64,000 nucleotides of DNA from Stenotrophomonas maltophilia (GTDB lineage: Bacteria > Pseudomonadota > Gammaproteobacteria > Xanthomonadales > Xanthomonadaceae). Every line of letters begins with the position of its first letter. Within the stretch, counting starts at the first letter, position 1. The DNA is taken from the NCBI RefSeq assembly GCF_039555535.1, contig NZ_CP154630.1, forward strand, positions 4,291,001 through 4,355,000, read 5' to 3'. A program made the position numbers and the translations under genes. The notes under the pieces were generated by a model. The model had not been told where the DNA came from, did no database searches, and saw only the letters and a list, made by a program, of their open reading frames with translations. Positions 33,883 to 43,533 of this stretch are shown here, piece by piece.

Positions 33883-35217
33883 TCAGGAAACCGGCCCCAG
33901 CAGCAGGCGTGCGATCAGTCCGCCGCCATCACGCTGCAGCAGCAGAAGCTCGCCCCCATGCCGTCGTGCGACGTTGGCCGCCACCGCCAGGCCCAGGCCG
34001 GTCCCACCCGTGGCGCGGCTGCGCGAGCTCTCGCTGCGCTGGAAGGGTTGCAGCAGGCGTGCGCGGTCGTCCTCGGCGATGCCCGGGCCGCGGTCCATCA
34101 CATCCAGCTGCATCCGATTGCCTGCCATGGCGGCGTGCAGGTCTACCGCACCGGCGTAGCGGTCTGCGTTGTCGATGAGGTTGTCGATCGCCCGCCGCAG
34201 CAGGAGCGCGTCACCCTGCCACGGCAGGGCATCCGGTCCCTCGATGGAGATTTCGATGCCGCGCAGCAGGGCACTGTGCACGCATTCCTCCAGCAACGCG
34301 GCCAGATCCAGCGGCCGCAACTGCAGTGGTTGCAGTTCGCCGCGTGCGTAATCGAGCACCTGCTCGATCATCGTATCCATGCGTTCGATGTCAGCCACCA
34401 TCCGCGCGGCCTGTGCCGGCGGTGCGAACTCCGCACGCAGACGCAGGCCGGTCAACGGCGTGCGCAGGTCGTGCGCTACTGCGGCCAGCATGCGCGTCAT
34501 GTCCTGGGCCTGTTCGCGCAGGCGCTCGCGCCCGGTGCTGATCGCTGCGGCCAGCATCTGTACTTCGCGTGGGCCGTCGTCCGGCAGTGGTGTGCCGTCC
34601 TGCAGTTCGACCTGTGCACTGGCCTCGGCCAGCCGCCGCAGCGGCCGTCCCAGGCGGACCGATGCCCAGGCGGCAAGGGGTGCCAACAGCACGGTCCCCG
34701 CTACCAGCGCCAGCACGACCTGCCGACGCCACGCCGCCAGATCGCTGTGGTCGCTGCCGACCACGTGCCATCGGCCATCAGCTTGGCGCACCGCCAGTTC
34801 AAAGGGTGACCACTGCATCTTGGTCAGCACTGACACCTGCGCCTGCAACGCGTCCGTCCGTGCATTTCCATCGAGTTCCATGCCGCCTTCGATGACCTTC
34901 ACATCAGGCGCCTTGCCGCGGCCACTCCAGACCAACCGCACGTGTTCCAGCGGCAGGCCCATCTGCGACGCAACCAGGTGGGTGAGCCAGCCATTGCTGC
35001 TGCCCTGCGGCGGCGACGCACGGGTTTCGAGATGCAGCCCCAGCGGCATGGCGGGCCGTTCGCCACGAACGACCTGCATGGCCTGGTCCAGCCGCATGGG
35101 GGGCGGTGCGGGTCGTGGCATCCAGCCCACCACCGCGACGCTGACCAGCGTGGCCAGCAGCAGGCTGGCCAGGGCCACCATCGCGATCCAGCGTGCAGTG
35201 GACCAACGAGCCCTCAC
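33883..35217 (-). CDS. sensor histidine kinase (HisKA/HATPase_c)
   Basis: 444 residues. TM1 at about 10-31, a periplasmic sensor region of about 130 residues, TM2 at about 165-187, HAMP to about 235, HisKA with phosphoacceptor H249 in AAVAHDLRTPL, then HATPase_c with N box (NLIDNADRY), G1 (DRGPGIAED) and G2 (GGTGLGLAV). GTG start overlaps the response regulator stop (GTGA). The paired OmpR-type regulator is 35214-35921. The stimulus is unknown. Confidence 0.93.
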   Translation of the reverse strand: MRARWSTARWIAMVALASLLLATLVSVAVVGWMPRPAPPPMRLDQAMQVVRGERPAMPLGLHLETRASPPQGSSNGWLTHLVASQMGLPLEHVRLVWSGRGKAPDVKVIEGGMELDGNARTDALQAQVSVLTKMQWSPFELAVRQADGRWHVVGSDHSDLAAWRRQVVLALVAGTVLLAPLAAWASVRLGRPLRRLAEASAQVELQDGTPLPDDGPREVQMLAAAISTGRERLREQAQDMTRMLAAVAHDLRTPLTGLRLRAEFAPPAQAARMVADIERMDTMIEQVLDYARGELQPLQLRPLDLAALLEECVHSALLRGIEISIEGPDALPWQGDALLLRRAIDNLIDNADRYAGAVDLHAAMAGNRMQLDVMDRGPGIAEDDRARLLQPFQRSESSRSRATGGTGLGLAVAANVARRHGGELLLLQRDGGGLIARLLLGPVS

Positions 35218-35921
35218 AGCACATGTACCTCGGCGCCGAAGCGATAGCCTTCGCCGCGCAGCGTCTGCACAAGCGCTTCCGCGCCGGGAGCCGCCTGGCC
35301 CAGCTTGCGGCGCAGCCGGCTGATCGCCAGATCGACGGCGCGGTCGACGCTGTCGCTGTCTTCGCCATGGGTCAACTGCAGCAGCTGCTCCCGTCCCAGC
35401 ACGCGTCCGGGGCGCTCGGCCAACGCCAGCATCAGGGCGAACTCCCCCCGGCTGAGCGCGAGTTCACGGCCATCGGGTGTGAACAGGCGGCGCTGATCGG
35501 GTAGCAATCGCCAGCCGGCAAACCGCAGCTCGCTGGCGACCTGGGCGCGCAGCTTGTCCTGCCGGCGCAGCAGGGCACGCACCCGCGCCAGCAGTTCGCG
35601 TGGATCGAAGGGCTTGGCCAGATAGTCGTCCGCTCCCATTTCCAGGCCGATCACGCGGTCCGGTGTGGCCCCCATCGCCGACAGCATCAGGATCGGGATG
35701 GCCCGCGCCTGCAGCCGGCGGCACACCGACAGGCCGTCCTCTCCGGGCATCATCCAGTCCAGGATGATGGCGTCCGGACGCTCGTTCAGCAGCAGCAGAT
35801 CCAGGCCTGCAGCGTCGGCTGCCACGCGCACCTGGTAGCCATGCAGCAGCAGGCAGTCGGCGATGGCGTCACGGATGCTGGCATCGTCATCGACAACGAT
35901 GACCCGGGCAGGAGTGTTCAT
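35214..35921 (-). CDS. OmpR/PhoB-type response regulator
   Basis: 235 residues. Receiver domain with D11, D12 and phosphoacceptor D55 (IILDWMMPG) and the conserved K (AKPFDP). C-terminal winged helix (about 130-230) with LSRGEFALMLALAERPGRVLGREQL and the recognition helix region DRAVDLAISRLRRKLG. First gene of the RR-HK operon, divergent from the retropepsin-like gene, which is a likely target. Confidence 0.94.
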   Translation of the reverse strand: MNTPARVIVVDDDASIRDAIADCLLLHGYQVRVAADAAGLDLLLLNERPDAIILDWMMPGEDGLSVCRRLQARAIPILMLSAMGATPDRVIGLEMGADDYLAKPFDPRELLARVRALLRRQDKLRAQVASELRFAGWRLLPDQRRLFTPDGRELALSRGEFALMLALAERPGRVLGREQLLQLTHGEDSDSVDRAVDLAISRLRRKLGQAAPGAEALVQTLRGEGYRFGAEVHVL

Positions 35922-35943
35922 GCAGCCAGTATCCCGCAGGCAT

Positions 35944-35960
35944 GTATCAGGACGGTATCA
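35944..35960 (+). promoter_or_regulatory. direct repeat GTATCA-N5-GTATCA, candidate response regulator site
   Basis: Two GTATCA hexamers with 11-bp spacing (35944-35949, 35955-35960), in the intergenic region between the response regulator and the retropepsin-like gene. One-turn direct repeats are the typical OmpR-type site. Confidence 0.5.
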
Positions 35961-36027
35961 ACGCCGATATTCGCGGGATACGCCGATGCACGCCAATAGG
36001 CCTCCACTTCTAGTCCGGAGATCCAAC

Positions 36028-36957
36028 GTGCGCCTGTCCGTTCTGCCCCTGCTTGCCGCTGCATTCCCCGCGCTGGCCGCCGCCCCGCCTGTACACGTGC
36101 TGCCGATGTGGATGCAGGGCAACCATCCGGCAGTGGCCGTCTCACTGAACGGAAGCGCCGAACCGCTGCGCTTCGTGGTCGACAGCGCGGCTGGGGTCAC
36201 CCTCGTCGACGGTCGGGTAGCCCGCCGCCACGGGCTGGAGGATCCCCGGTCCGCCACCACGCATGCGCAGGGGGCCAGCGCCCAGAGCGCGCCGCTGCAG
36301 CGCATGCACACGACCTCCTGGCGGATTGGCGGATGGCAGCTGCGCGTCAGCGGTGTGCAGGCCGACCTTTCCAATCTGCAGAAGGACGATGACCCCGCCG
36401 TCGACGGCCTGATCGGCAACGACCTGACCGGCCGTTGGGATACCCGCTGGGACTTCAGCCGTGGTGAGCTGGCGCTGTGGAAGCCCGGGCAGCTTGGCGT
36501 CGATGGTCGCCAGTGCCAGGCCAATGCACTGCCTGATCGGCGCGACGGCTTGGAACACTTCGCCTTCATTACCGTGAAACTGGGTGAGGCGGAAGTGGAA
36601 GCCATCGCGGTGGTCGACACCGGTGCCGCGCAGACCGTGCTCAATGCCGAAGCCGCCCGCGCACTGGGCCTGCGCATCGACGGCAGCGATGAGCGCCTGC
36701 GGGTCCGCGAGAAAGGCACGCAGGGACTGGGGGGCCAGCCGCAGGCGACGTGGTTGTACACCCTGTCCGGCATGTCCGGCACCGGTTGGCAGCACCCGGC
36801 GATGGAGGTCAGGATCAGCGAACTGTCGGTGTTCAGGTCCATCGGGCTGGAGGCTCGCCCCGCACTGATCCTCGGCGCCGACGCCATGGTCGCCAGTCAG
36901 GTGGACATCAGCGCCGGCGCCGCCCGGATCTGCCTGCGCCAGCCGGCGGTGACGTGA
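36028..36957 (+). CDS. secreted retropepsin-like aspartic protease family protein
   Basis: 309 residues from GTG 36028, with GGAG 7 nt upstream and a signal peptide (LSVLPLLAAAFPALAAA). Two homologous halves. The first carries FVVDSAAGVTLVD (D52, where DTG/DSG is expected), the second AVVDTGAAQTVLN with a true DTG (D197). A single-chain, tandem retropepsin fold is inferred, with the first active site degenerate. An in-frame ATG at 35986 would extend it by 14 residues before the signal. Divergent from the two-component pair. Confidence 0.78.
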   Translation: MRLSVLPLLAAAFPALAAAPPVHVLPMWMQGNHPAVAVSLNGSAEPLRFVVDSAAGVTLVDGRVARRHGLEDPRSATTHAQGASAQSAPLQRMHTTSWRIGGWQLRVSGVQADLSNLQKDDDPAVDGLIGNDLTGRWDTRWDFSRGELALWKPGQLGVDGRQCQANALPDRRDGLEHFAFITVKLGEAEVEAIAVVDTGAAQTVLNAEAARALGLRIDGSDERLRVREKGTQGLGGQPQATWLYTLSGMSGTGWQHPAMEVRISELSVFRSIGLEARPALILGADAMVASQVDISAGAARICLRQPAVT

Positions 36958-37027
36958 CCCCGGCGTGCCATGACGCGGACCGCGGGCTGGCGTAGCATCG
37001 CGCCACGTCCCGCCAGGAGGTCCACGC

Positions 37028-38192
37028 ATGCGCCGTGCTGCCCTGTTGTTGCCGACGCTGTTCCCGCTGGCCGTGCTGGCCGCACCACCCCCGGTACCCT
37101 CGCCGGCCCGCATCGATGCCGAAGTGCAGCGGCTGATGCGGGCCGCACAGGCGCGTGGCCTGGCGCTGGCGGTGATCGATGGCGGCAAGGTGGTGCACGT
37201 GGCTGCCTACGGCGAACGCAACGCCGCAGGCGAGCCGCTGCGCACCGATACGGTGATGTATGCCGCCTCGCTGACCAAGATGGCATTCGGCCATCTGGTC
37301 GCGCAGCTGGCGCAAGACGCGCAGGATCGATCTGGATGCCAGCATCGCCACAGCGCTGGACAAGCCGCTGCCGGACTATCCGCCCGAAACGAAGAAGTAC
37401 GCCGACTACAGCGTGCTGGCCGATGATGCGCGCTGGCGCCAGCTCACCCCTCGCCTGCTGCTCAACCACGCCAGTGGCTTTGCCAACTTCGGGTTCCTCG
37501 AACCGGACGGCCGGCTGAAGTTCCACTTCGATCCGGGCAGCCGCTACGGCTATTCCGGCGAAGGGTTGATCCTGCTGCAGTTCGTGATCGAGCGCGGGCG
37601 GCTGGGCGAGGATGTGGGCGCGTTGATGCAGCAGCGGGTGTTCGACCGCTTCGGCATGACCCGCACCAGCATGATGTGGCGCGAAGACTTCGCCACCAAC
37701 CTGGCCGATGGCTGGACCATGGAGGGCACCGCCGAGCCGCACGATGAGCGCAGCCGCGTGCGTGCGGCCGGTTCGATGGATACCACCATCGCCGACATGG
37801 CCCGCTTCGCTGCCGGCTACGTGCGCGGCGATGGACTGTCAGCGGCGATGCGCAAGGAGCTGGTGCGGCCGCAGCTGCCGATCACCACCGCTAGCCAGTT
37901 CCCCACCCTGCAGCCGGAGTTGCCGAAGGCGCAGCAGCGCAAGGACCTGGCGGCGGGCCTGGGCGTAGTGACGTTCCGTGGCCCGCAAGGCGCAGGCTTC
38001 TACAAGGGCGGCCACGATGATGCGGTGGGCAACACGCTGGTGTGCGTGGAGCGGCAGCAGCGCTGCGTGGTGATCCTGGGCAACGATGTGCGCGCCGAAG
38101 CGACCTTCCCGGCGCTGGTGGCCTTCGTGCTGGGCGACACCGGCGTGCCGTGGCAGTGGGAGTACGGCGCGGAGAAGGCATTCGTGAAGTAG
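37028..38192 (+). pseudogene. serine hydrolase (class C beta-lactamase/PBP-like), frameshifted
   Basis: Secreted serine hydrolase interrupted by one extra base. Frame 1 runs from ATG 37028: signal peptide (LLLPTLFPLAVLAAP) and the nucleophile motif S81-L-T-K84. At about 37319-37322 (GCGC where three bases are expected) the coding frame shifts, and the rest, from RIDLDASIATALDKPLPDY onward, continues in the next frame to 38192 with YSG (YGYSG, equivalent to the Y-x-N motif) and HDD. Both parts are well conserved and without other stops. Either a recent pseudogene, a programmed shift or a sequencing error. The stop TAG belongs to a GTAG palindrome. Confidence 0.82.
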
Positions 38193-38212
38193 ATCCACGC
38201 CATGCGTGGATG
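38189..38212. repeat. single SMAG palindrome at serine hydrolase stop
   Basis: GTAG-ATCCACG-CCATG-CGTGGAT; its TAG (38190-38192) is the stop codon. Confidence 0.8.
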
Positions 38213-38220
38213 GCTTCTGC

Positions 38221-38832
38221 TTACCGCGCCTGCTCGAAGAACATCAGGTAGACCAGCCGCCCATTTTCCGGCCGGTCGCCGAAGGCCGGGCCAGCGGTAT
38301 GCCAGAACCACGGGCGCAGCAGCACCAGGCGGTTGAAGCGCATCGGGATGCGCATGGTCATCTCCCACTGGCTGTCGTCAATGCTGTCGCGTTCGATGAT
38401 GTCGCGATGCATGTCGCCGCCATTGGCGTAGCCCAGCGCAGCCAGCTCGTGGGCGTTCAGCGCCATGCGCTCGGTGTTGGTGCGGCGATGGCGGAAGAAT
38501 TCGGTACCGCCTTCGCAGTGCTCCGGAGCGCTGAGGTAGAGGATGCCGGACCAGTGCGAATGATCGGTGTGCACCTTGGCGCGACCGACATCGCTGGCCA
38601 GGGTCAGCCGGAACTTGCCGTGCGACTGCAGCGGATTGACCGGCCGCAGCGGCTCGTTGACCAGCCGCGATGCGGCCTCGGACAGGCCGTCCAGCTCCAG
38701 CCGCTCGAGCGAATTGCGGCCGGGGAATGCACCCTCCTGCGCCGGGTAGGTCAGGCCCAGGCCGGCCTGGCGCAGGCCGTGCGCATCGGCCGGAGAGAGG
38801 AAGTCGTCGACGACGATGAACGAGGTAGGCAT
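38221..38832 (-). CDS. 2OG-Fe(II) oxygenase-like protein (DUF6445 type)
   Basis: 203 residues. Jelly-roll pattern with HTDHSHWSGILYL (H-x-D metal motif), EFFRHRR and a distal LRPWFWHTAGPAFG that supplies the third metal His. Similar to uncharacterised prolyl-hydroxylase-like dioxygenases. Start chosen at 38832 (MPTSFIVVDDFL); longer frames start inside unrelated sequence. Its 5' end faces the groEL terminator. Confidence 0.78.
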   Translation of the reverse strand: MPTSFIVVDDFLSPADAHGLRQAGLGLTYPAQEGAFPGRNSLERLELDGLSEAASRLVNEPLRPVNPLQSHGKFRLTLASDVGRAKVHTDHSHWSGILYLSAPEHCEGGTEFFRHRRTNTERMALNAHELAALGYANGGDMHRDIIERDSIDDSQWEMTMRIPMRFNRLVLLRPWFWHTAGPAFGDRPENGRLVYLMFFEQAR

Positions 38833-38876
38833 GGTCGCCGAGCGTAGCGACGCGGCGCCATGGCGGCAACCGTGCA

Positions 38877-38906
38877 ACAAAAAACCCCGCCTCGCGGCGG
38901 GGTTTT
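38877..38906. terminator. bidirectional Rho-independent terminator after groEL
   Basis: AAAACCCCGCC/GGCGGGGTTTT, 11-bp stem with a 4-nt loop (38881-38906). The minus strand gives T6 for groEL, and the plus strand gives TTTTCCTTT. Confidence 0.9.
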
Positions 38907-38965
38907 CCTTTGCATCGGGGAGACGCGCCGGCCAGGGCCGGCAACGTCCGACGCGGGCGTGGACC

Positions 38966-40669
<1,704 letters not shown>

Positions 40670-40696
40670 TTACAGAAAAGCAGGTCGCGCCGAGGC

Positions 40697-40984
40697 TCAG
40701 CCGATGATGGCGAGCACGTCGTCTTCACGCAGGACCTTGTACTCGACGCCTTCGCTCTTGTACGAGCTGCCGGCGTACTGGCCGTAGATGACCTTGTCGC
40801 CAACCTTCAGCGACGGCGCACGCACGCTGCCGTTGTCCAGCGGCTTGCCCGGGCCGACGGCCACGACTTCACCCTTGGTGGACTTTTCCTTGGCCGAATC
40901 CGGAATGACGATGCCACCGGCGGAGATTTCGTCGGCTTCGATCGGCTTGACCACAACGCGGTCGTGCAGCGGCTTGATGCTCAT
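40697..40984 (-). CDS. groES: co-chaperonin GroES (Hsp10)
   Basis: 95 residues. [16 protein letters not shown] start, mobile-loop region and [12 protein letters not shown] end. It caps GroEL. Controlled from a sigma-32 promoter at 41099-41126 with a CIRCE-like operator at 41031-41057. Confidence 0.99.
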   Translation of the reverse strand: MSIKPLHDRVVVKPIEADEISAGGIVIPDSAKEKSTKGEVVAVGPGKPLDNGSVRAPSLKVGDKVIYGQYAGSSYKSEGVEYKVLREDDVLAIIG

Positions 40985-41030
40985 GAGAGACCTCTTAAGT
41001 TATTGATTGGTCTGAAAAAGTCTGGCGATG

Positions 41031-41057
41031 TTAGCAGTCGCACCGGGCGAGTGCCAG
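41031..41057. promoter_or_regulatory. CIRCE-like operator (HrcA site) of groESL
   Basis: TTAGCAGTC-N9-GAGTGCCAG against the consensus TTAGCACTC-N9-GAGTGCTAA: 8/9 and 7/9 matches with the exact 9-bp spacer, 47 bp upstream of groES. Confidence 0.75.
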
Positions 41058-41066
41058 CAACGCGCG

Positions 41067-41088
41067 TGAAAAAGCCCGACAAGTCGGG
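41067..41088 (-). terminator. terminator-like hairpin inside the groESL leader
   Basis: CCCGA-CTTG-TCGGG followed by CTTTTTC on the minus strand, 10-30 nt after the expected sigma-32 start site and before the CIRCE-like repeat. A weak attenuator or start-proximal RNA element. Confidence 0.45.
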
Positions 41089-41098
41089 AGCACGACAG

Positions 41099-41126
41099 AG
41101 ATGGAGACCTCCACAGGCCTTTCAAG
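41099..41126 (-). promoter_or_regulatory. sigma-32 (RpoH) promoter of groESL
   Basis: CTTGAA-N14-CTCCATCT against CTTGAAA-N13-15-CCCCATNT: full -35 and 7/8 of the -10, oriented toward groES. Confidence 0.8.
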
Positions 41127-41248
41127 GGCCGATCCCGAAATTTTTCTCCGGGCCCGGAAACCTCCTTCCCTGCGTGGACGCCTGTATAGGGATGCAGTGC
41201 CGCAAGCCAAGGGGGGAACGGGTGACATTTGGTGACCAATGTCCCACT

Positions 41249-41262
41249 GTCAGATATCTGAC
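41249..41262. promoter_or_regulatory. perfect 14-bp palindrome upstream of the nuclease gene
   Basis: GTCAGATATCTGAC, 73 bp before the nuclease ATG; the flanks also contain GTGACA/TGTCAC words. Possible operator for an unknown regulator. Confidence 0.4.
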
Positions 41263-41335
41263 GTTCATTTACGACAAAGTGTCACTGGATCGGCCTTAGG
41301 CTCGGCCGCGCATTCCCAATCACAAGGAGTTGTCG

Positions 41336-43126
41336 ATGCGATTGCTGTCCCCGCTTGCCGCCGCCTGCCTGCTGGCGCTGGCCGCCGCGCCGGCCCAGGC
41401 CGAGGTCTTCATCAACGAACTGCACTACGACGACAGCACCGCCGCCGGTGACGTCGGCGAAGCGATCGAGGTCGTCGCCACCGCCGGAGAGGACCTCTCC
41501 GGCTATCGGCTTTACCTCTACAACGGCAGCAATCCTTCGGCTGCCGCGGTCTACGCCAACAACCCGGTCCCGGCCGGCACCGCCGCAGGCTGCGGCAGCG
41601 CGACCATCGCCGTGGTCAACTACCCGACCAACGGCATCCAGAACGGCCCGAACGATGGCATCGCCCTGGTCGATGCCAGCGGCAAGGTGGTCCAGTTCCT
41701 CAGCTACGAGGGCGCCATCACCGCCTCCGGTGGCCCTGCCGCCGGCATGACCAGCCAGAACATTCCGGTGGCCGAGACCAACAGCACGGCCCCGGGCACC
41801 TCGCTGCAGCTGACCGGCAGCGGCAGCCAGTACGCGCACTTCACCTGGGCCGAGTCGGCCAGGCAGACCTTCGGCAGCTGCAACAACGGCCAGACCTTCA
41901 GCGGCGGCGGCACCCCGGGCCCGAACACACCACCGTCGGTGTCCACCACCACCCCGGCACAGGGCAGCAGCACCTTCCCGGCCGCGGCCGATCTGGAAGT
42001 GGTGTTCAGCGAGACGGTGAACCTGGCCAGTGGCGCCTTCGCGCTGAGCTGCGGCACCTCCGGCAGCGTGCCGCTGACCTTCCCGGCCAGCGGCCGCAGC
42101 GTGAAGCTGTCCACCAACACCGCGCTGGTGGCCGGTGAGGCCTGCCGCTTCGATATCCGCGCCGCGCGCATCACCGACCTGCAGGGCGCGCACCCGGCCG
42201 CCGACAGCCGCATCGCGTTCACCGTGGCCAGCACCGGCGGCAATCCGGACCCGGGCAACCCGGGCGTGCCGGCCGGCTACTACTCCAAGGTGAACACCTC
42301 CAGCCCGAGCCAGCTGCGCTGCTCGCTGCACGCCACCATCAAGGGCCACACCGCCTACCCGTACAGCGGCTCGGGCACCAGCACCTGGACCATCCTGGAG
42401 ATTGCCGACGAGGACCCGAACAACCCGAACCGCATCCTCGACGCGTATCGCAACCGCAGCTACGCCAAGGTGACCGATCGCGCCGGCAGCGGCAGTGGCC
42501 TGAAGTACAACCGCGAACACACCTGGCCGAACTCGCTGGGCTTTGCCAGCACCACCGGTGACAAGGGCCTGCCGTACGCGCCGTACACCGACACCCACAT
42601 GCTGTACCTGACCGATGCACAGTGGAACGCCGACCGTGGCAACAAGCCGTACGCCAAGTGCGATGCCGGCTGCGGCGAGCGTGCCACCGAGGCCAACAAC
42701 GGCCAGGGCGGCGGCAGCGGTGGCTATCCGGGCAATTCCAACTGGGTGCGCACGCCGGACGGCAACACCGGCACGTTCGAGGTGTGGGGCAAGCGCAAGG
42801 GCGACATGGCGCGTGCGGTGATGTACATGGCCATCCGCTACGAGGGCGGCAAGGATGCGGCCACCGGCCAGTCCGAGCCGGACCTGGAGCTGACCGACGA
42901 CCGCAGCAAGATCGTCAAGACCAGCAGTTCGCCGGCCTACATGGGCCTGCTGTCCACGCTGATCGACTGGCACCTGTCCGACCCGCCGGATGATGCCGAA
43001 CGTGCGCGCAATGACGTGATCTACAGCTTCCAGGGCAACCGCAACCCGTTCATCGACCACCCCGAGTGGGCGACCCCGGGCCTGTTCACCTCGGCCAAGC
43101 CGGCGACCTGCCAGCTGGCCAACTGA
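41336..43126 (+). CDS. secreted endonuclease I family nuclease with lamin-tail and Ig-like domains
   Basis: 596 residues from ATG 41336 with AAGGAG upstream; signal peptide about 1-22. Domains in order: lamin-tail-like LTD (about 23-170, EVFINELHYDD...), a bacterial Ig-like domain (about 200-300, SVSTTTPAQGSS...), then an Endonuclease_1 (DNA/RNA non-specific, beta-beta-alpha-Me) nuclease (about 320-590) with the metal motif KYNREHTWPNS (H395). A secreted nucleic-acid-degrading protein for nutrition or biofilm turnover (inference). Confidence 0.88.
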   Translation: MRLLSPLAAACLLALAAAPAQAEVFINELHYDDSTAAGDVGEAIEVVATAGEDLSGYRLYLYNGSNPSAAAVYANNPVPAGTAAGCGSATIAVVNYPTNGIQNGPNDGIALVDASGKVVQFLSYEGAITASGGPAAGMTSQNIPVAETNSTAPGTSLQLTGSGSQYAHFTWAESARQTFGSCNNGQTFSGGGTPGPNTPPSVSTTTPAQGSSTFPAAADLEVVFSETVNLASGAFALSCGTSGSVPLTFPASGRSVKLSTNTALVAGEACRFDIRAARITDLQGAHPAADSRIAFTVASTGGNPDPGNPGVPAGYYSKVNTSSPSQLRCSLHATIKGHTAYPYSGSGTSTWTILEIADEDPNNPNRILDAYRNRSYAKVTDRAGSGSGLKYNREHTWPNSLGFASTTGDKGLPYAPYTDTHMLYLTDAQWNADRGNKPYAKCDAGCGERATEANNGQGGGSGGYPGNSNWVRTPDGNTGTFEVWGKRKGDMARAVMYMAIRYEGGKDAATGQSEPDLELTDDRSKIVKTSSSPAYMGLLSTLIDWHLSDPPDDAERARNDVIYSFQGNRNPFIDHPEWATPGLFTSAKPATCQLAN

Positions 43127-43148
43127 CCGCGCAACGCAGCGGTCCACT

Positions 43149-43178
43149 GCCGCCGCCGGGCCCTGACCCGGCGGCGGC
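43149..43178. terminator. strong GC hairpin after nuclease gene
   Basis: 12-bp perfect stem GCCGCCGCCGGG/CCCGGCGGCGGC with a 6-nt loop, no T tract; likely an mRNA-end stabiliser or Rho-type region. Confidence 0.5.
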
Positions 43179-43194
43179 CCTATACTCGACGGCC

Positions 43195-43533
43195 ATGTCG
43201 ACCGTCGATCCCGTCCTGCTGCTGTTGACCACCTGCCCGGACCGGGTCAGTGCCGAGCGCATCGCGCACGCGCTGGTCGGCGAGCGCCTGGCCGCGTGCG
43301 TGACCCGCCTCGATGGCGCACAGTCGACCTACCGCTGGCAGGGCGAGGTGACCACCGACGCCGAGCTGCAGCTGCTGGTGAAGACCACCGGAAGCCGCGT
43401 CGATGACGCGATTGCCCGGATCGTCGAACTGCATCCGTATGAACTCCCGGAGTGCATCGCGGTCGAAACCCGGGCCGGCCTGCCGGCGTATCTGGATTGG
43501 ATCCGGGCACAGACCCGGGAGGACACTGATTGA
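43195..43533 (+). CDS. cutA: divalent-cation tolerance protein CutA
   Basis: 112 residues, trimeric ferredoxin-like fold. The TTCPD, CVTR, YRWQGEV and KTT segments match CutA1. Linked to dsbD by an overlapping stop/start (TTGA), as in many gamma-proteobacteria. Confidence 0.94.
   Translation: MSTVDPVLLLLTTCPDRVSAERIAHALVGERLAACVTRLDGAQSTYRWQGEVTTDAELQLLVKTTGSRVDDAIARIVELHPYELPECIAVETRAGLPAYLDWIRAQTREDTD

Larger units (their letters stand above)
40985..41335. other. 351-bp gene-free region shared by groES and the nuclease gene
   Basis: Holds the heat-shock promoter, terminator-like hairpin and CIRCE-like repeat of groESL, plus the palindrome GTCAGATATCTGAC (41249-41262) nearer the nuclease gene. 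No gene is seen. Confidence 0.8.

Noticed and set aside
40697..41126. Region upstream of groES considered as a ROSE-type RNA thermometer
   Set aside because: The Shine-Dalgarno region shows no pairing typical of ROSE or fourU elements; sigma-32 and CIRCE-like sites explain heat control.
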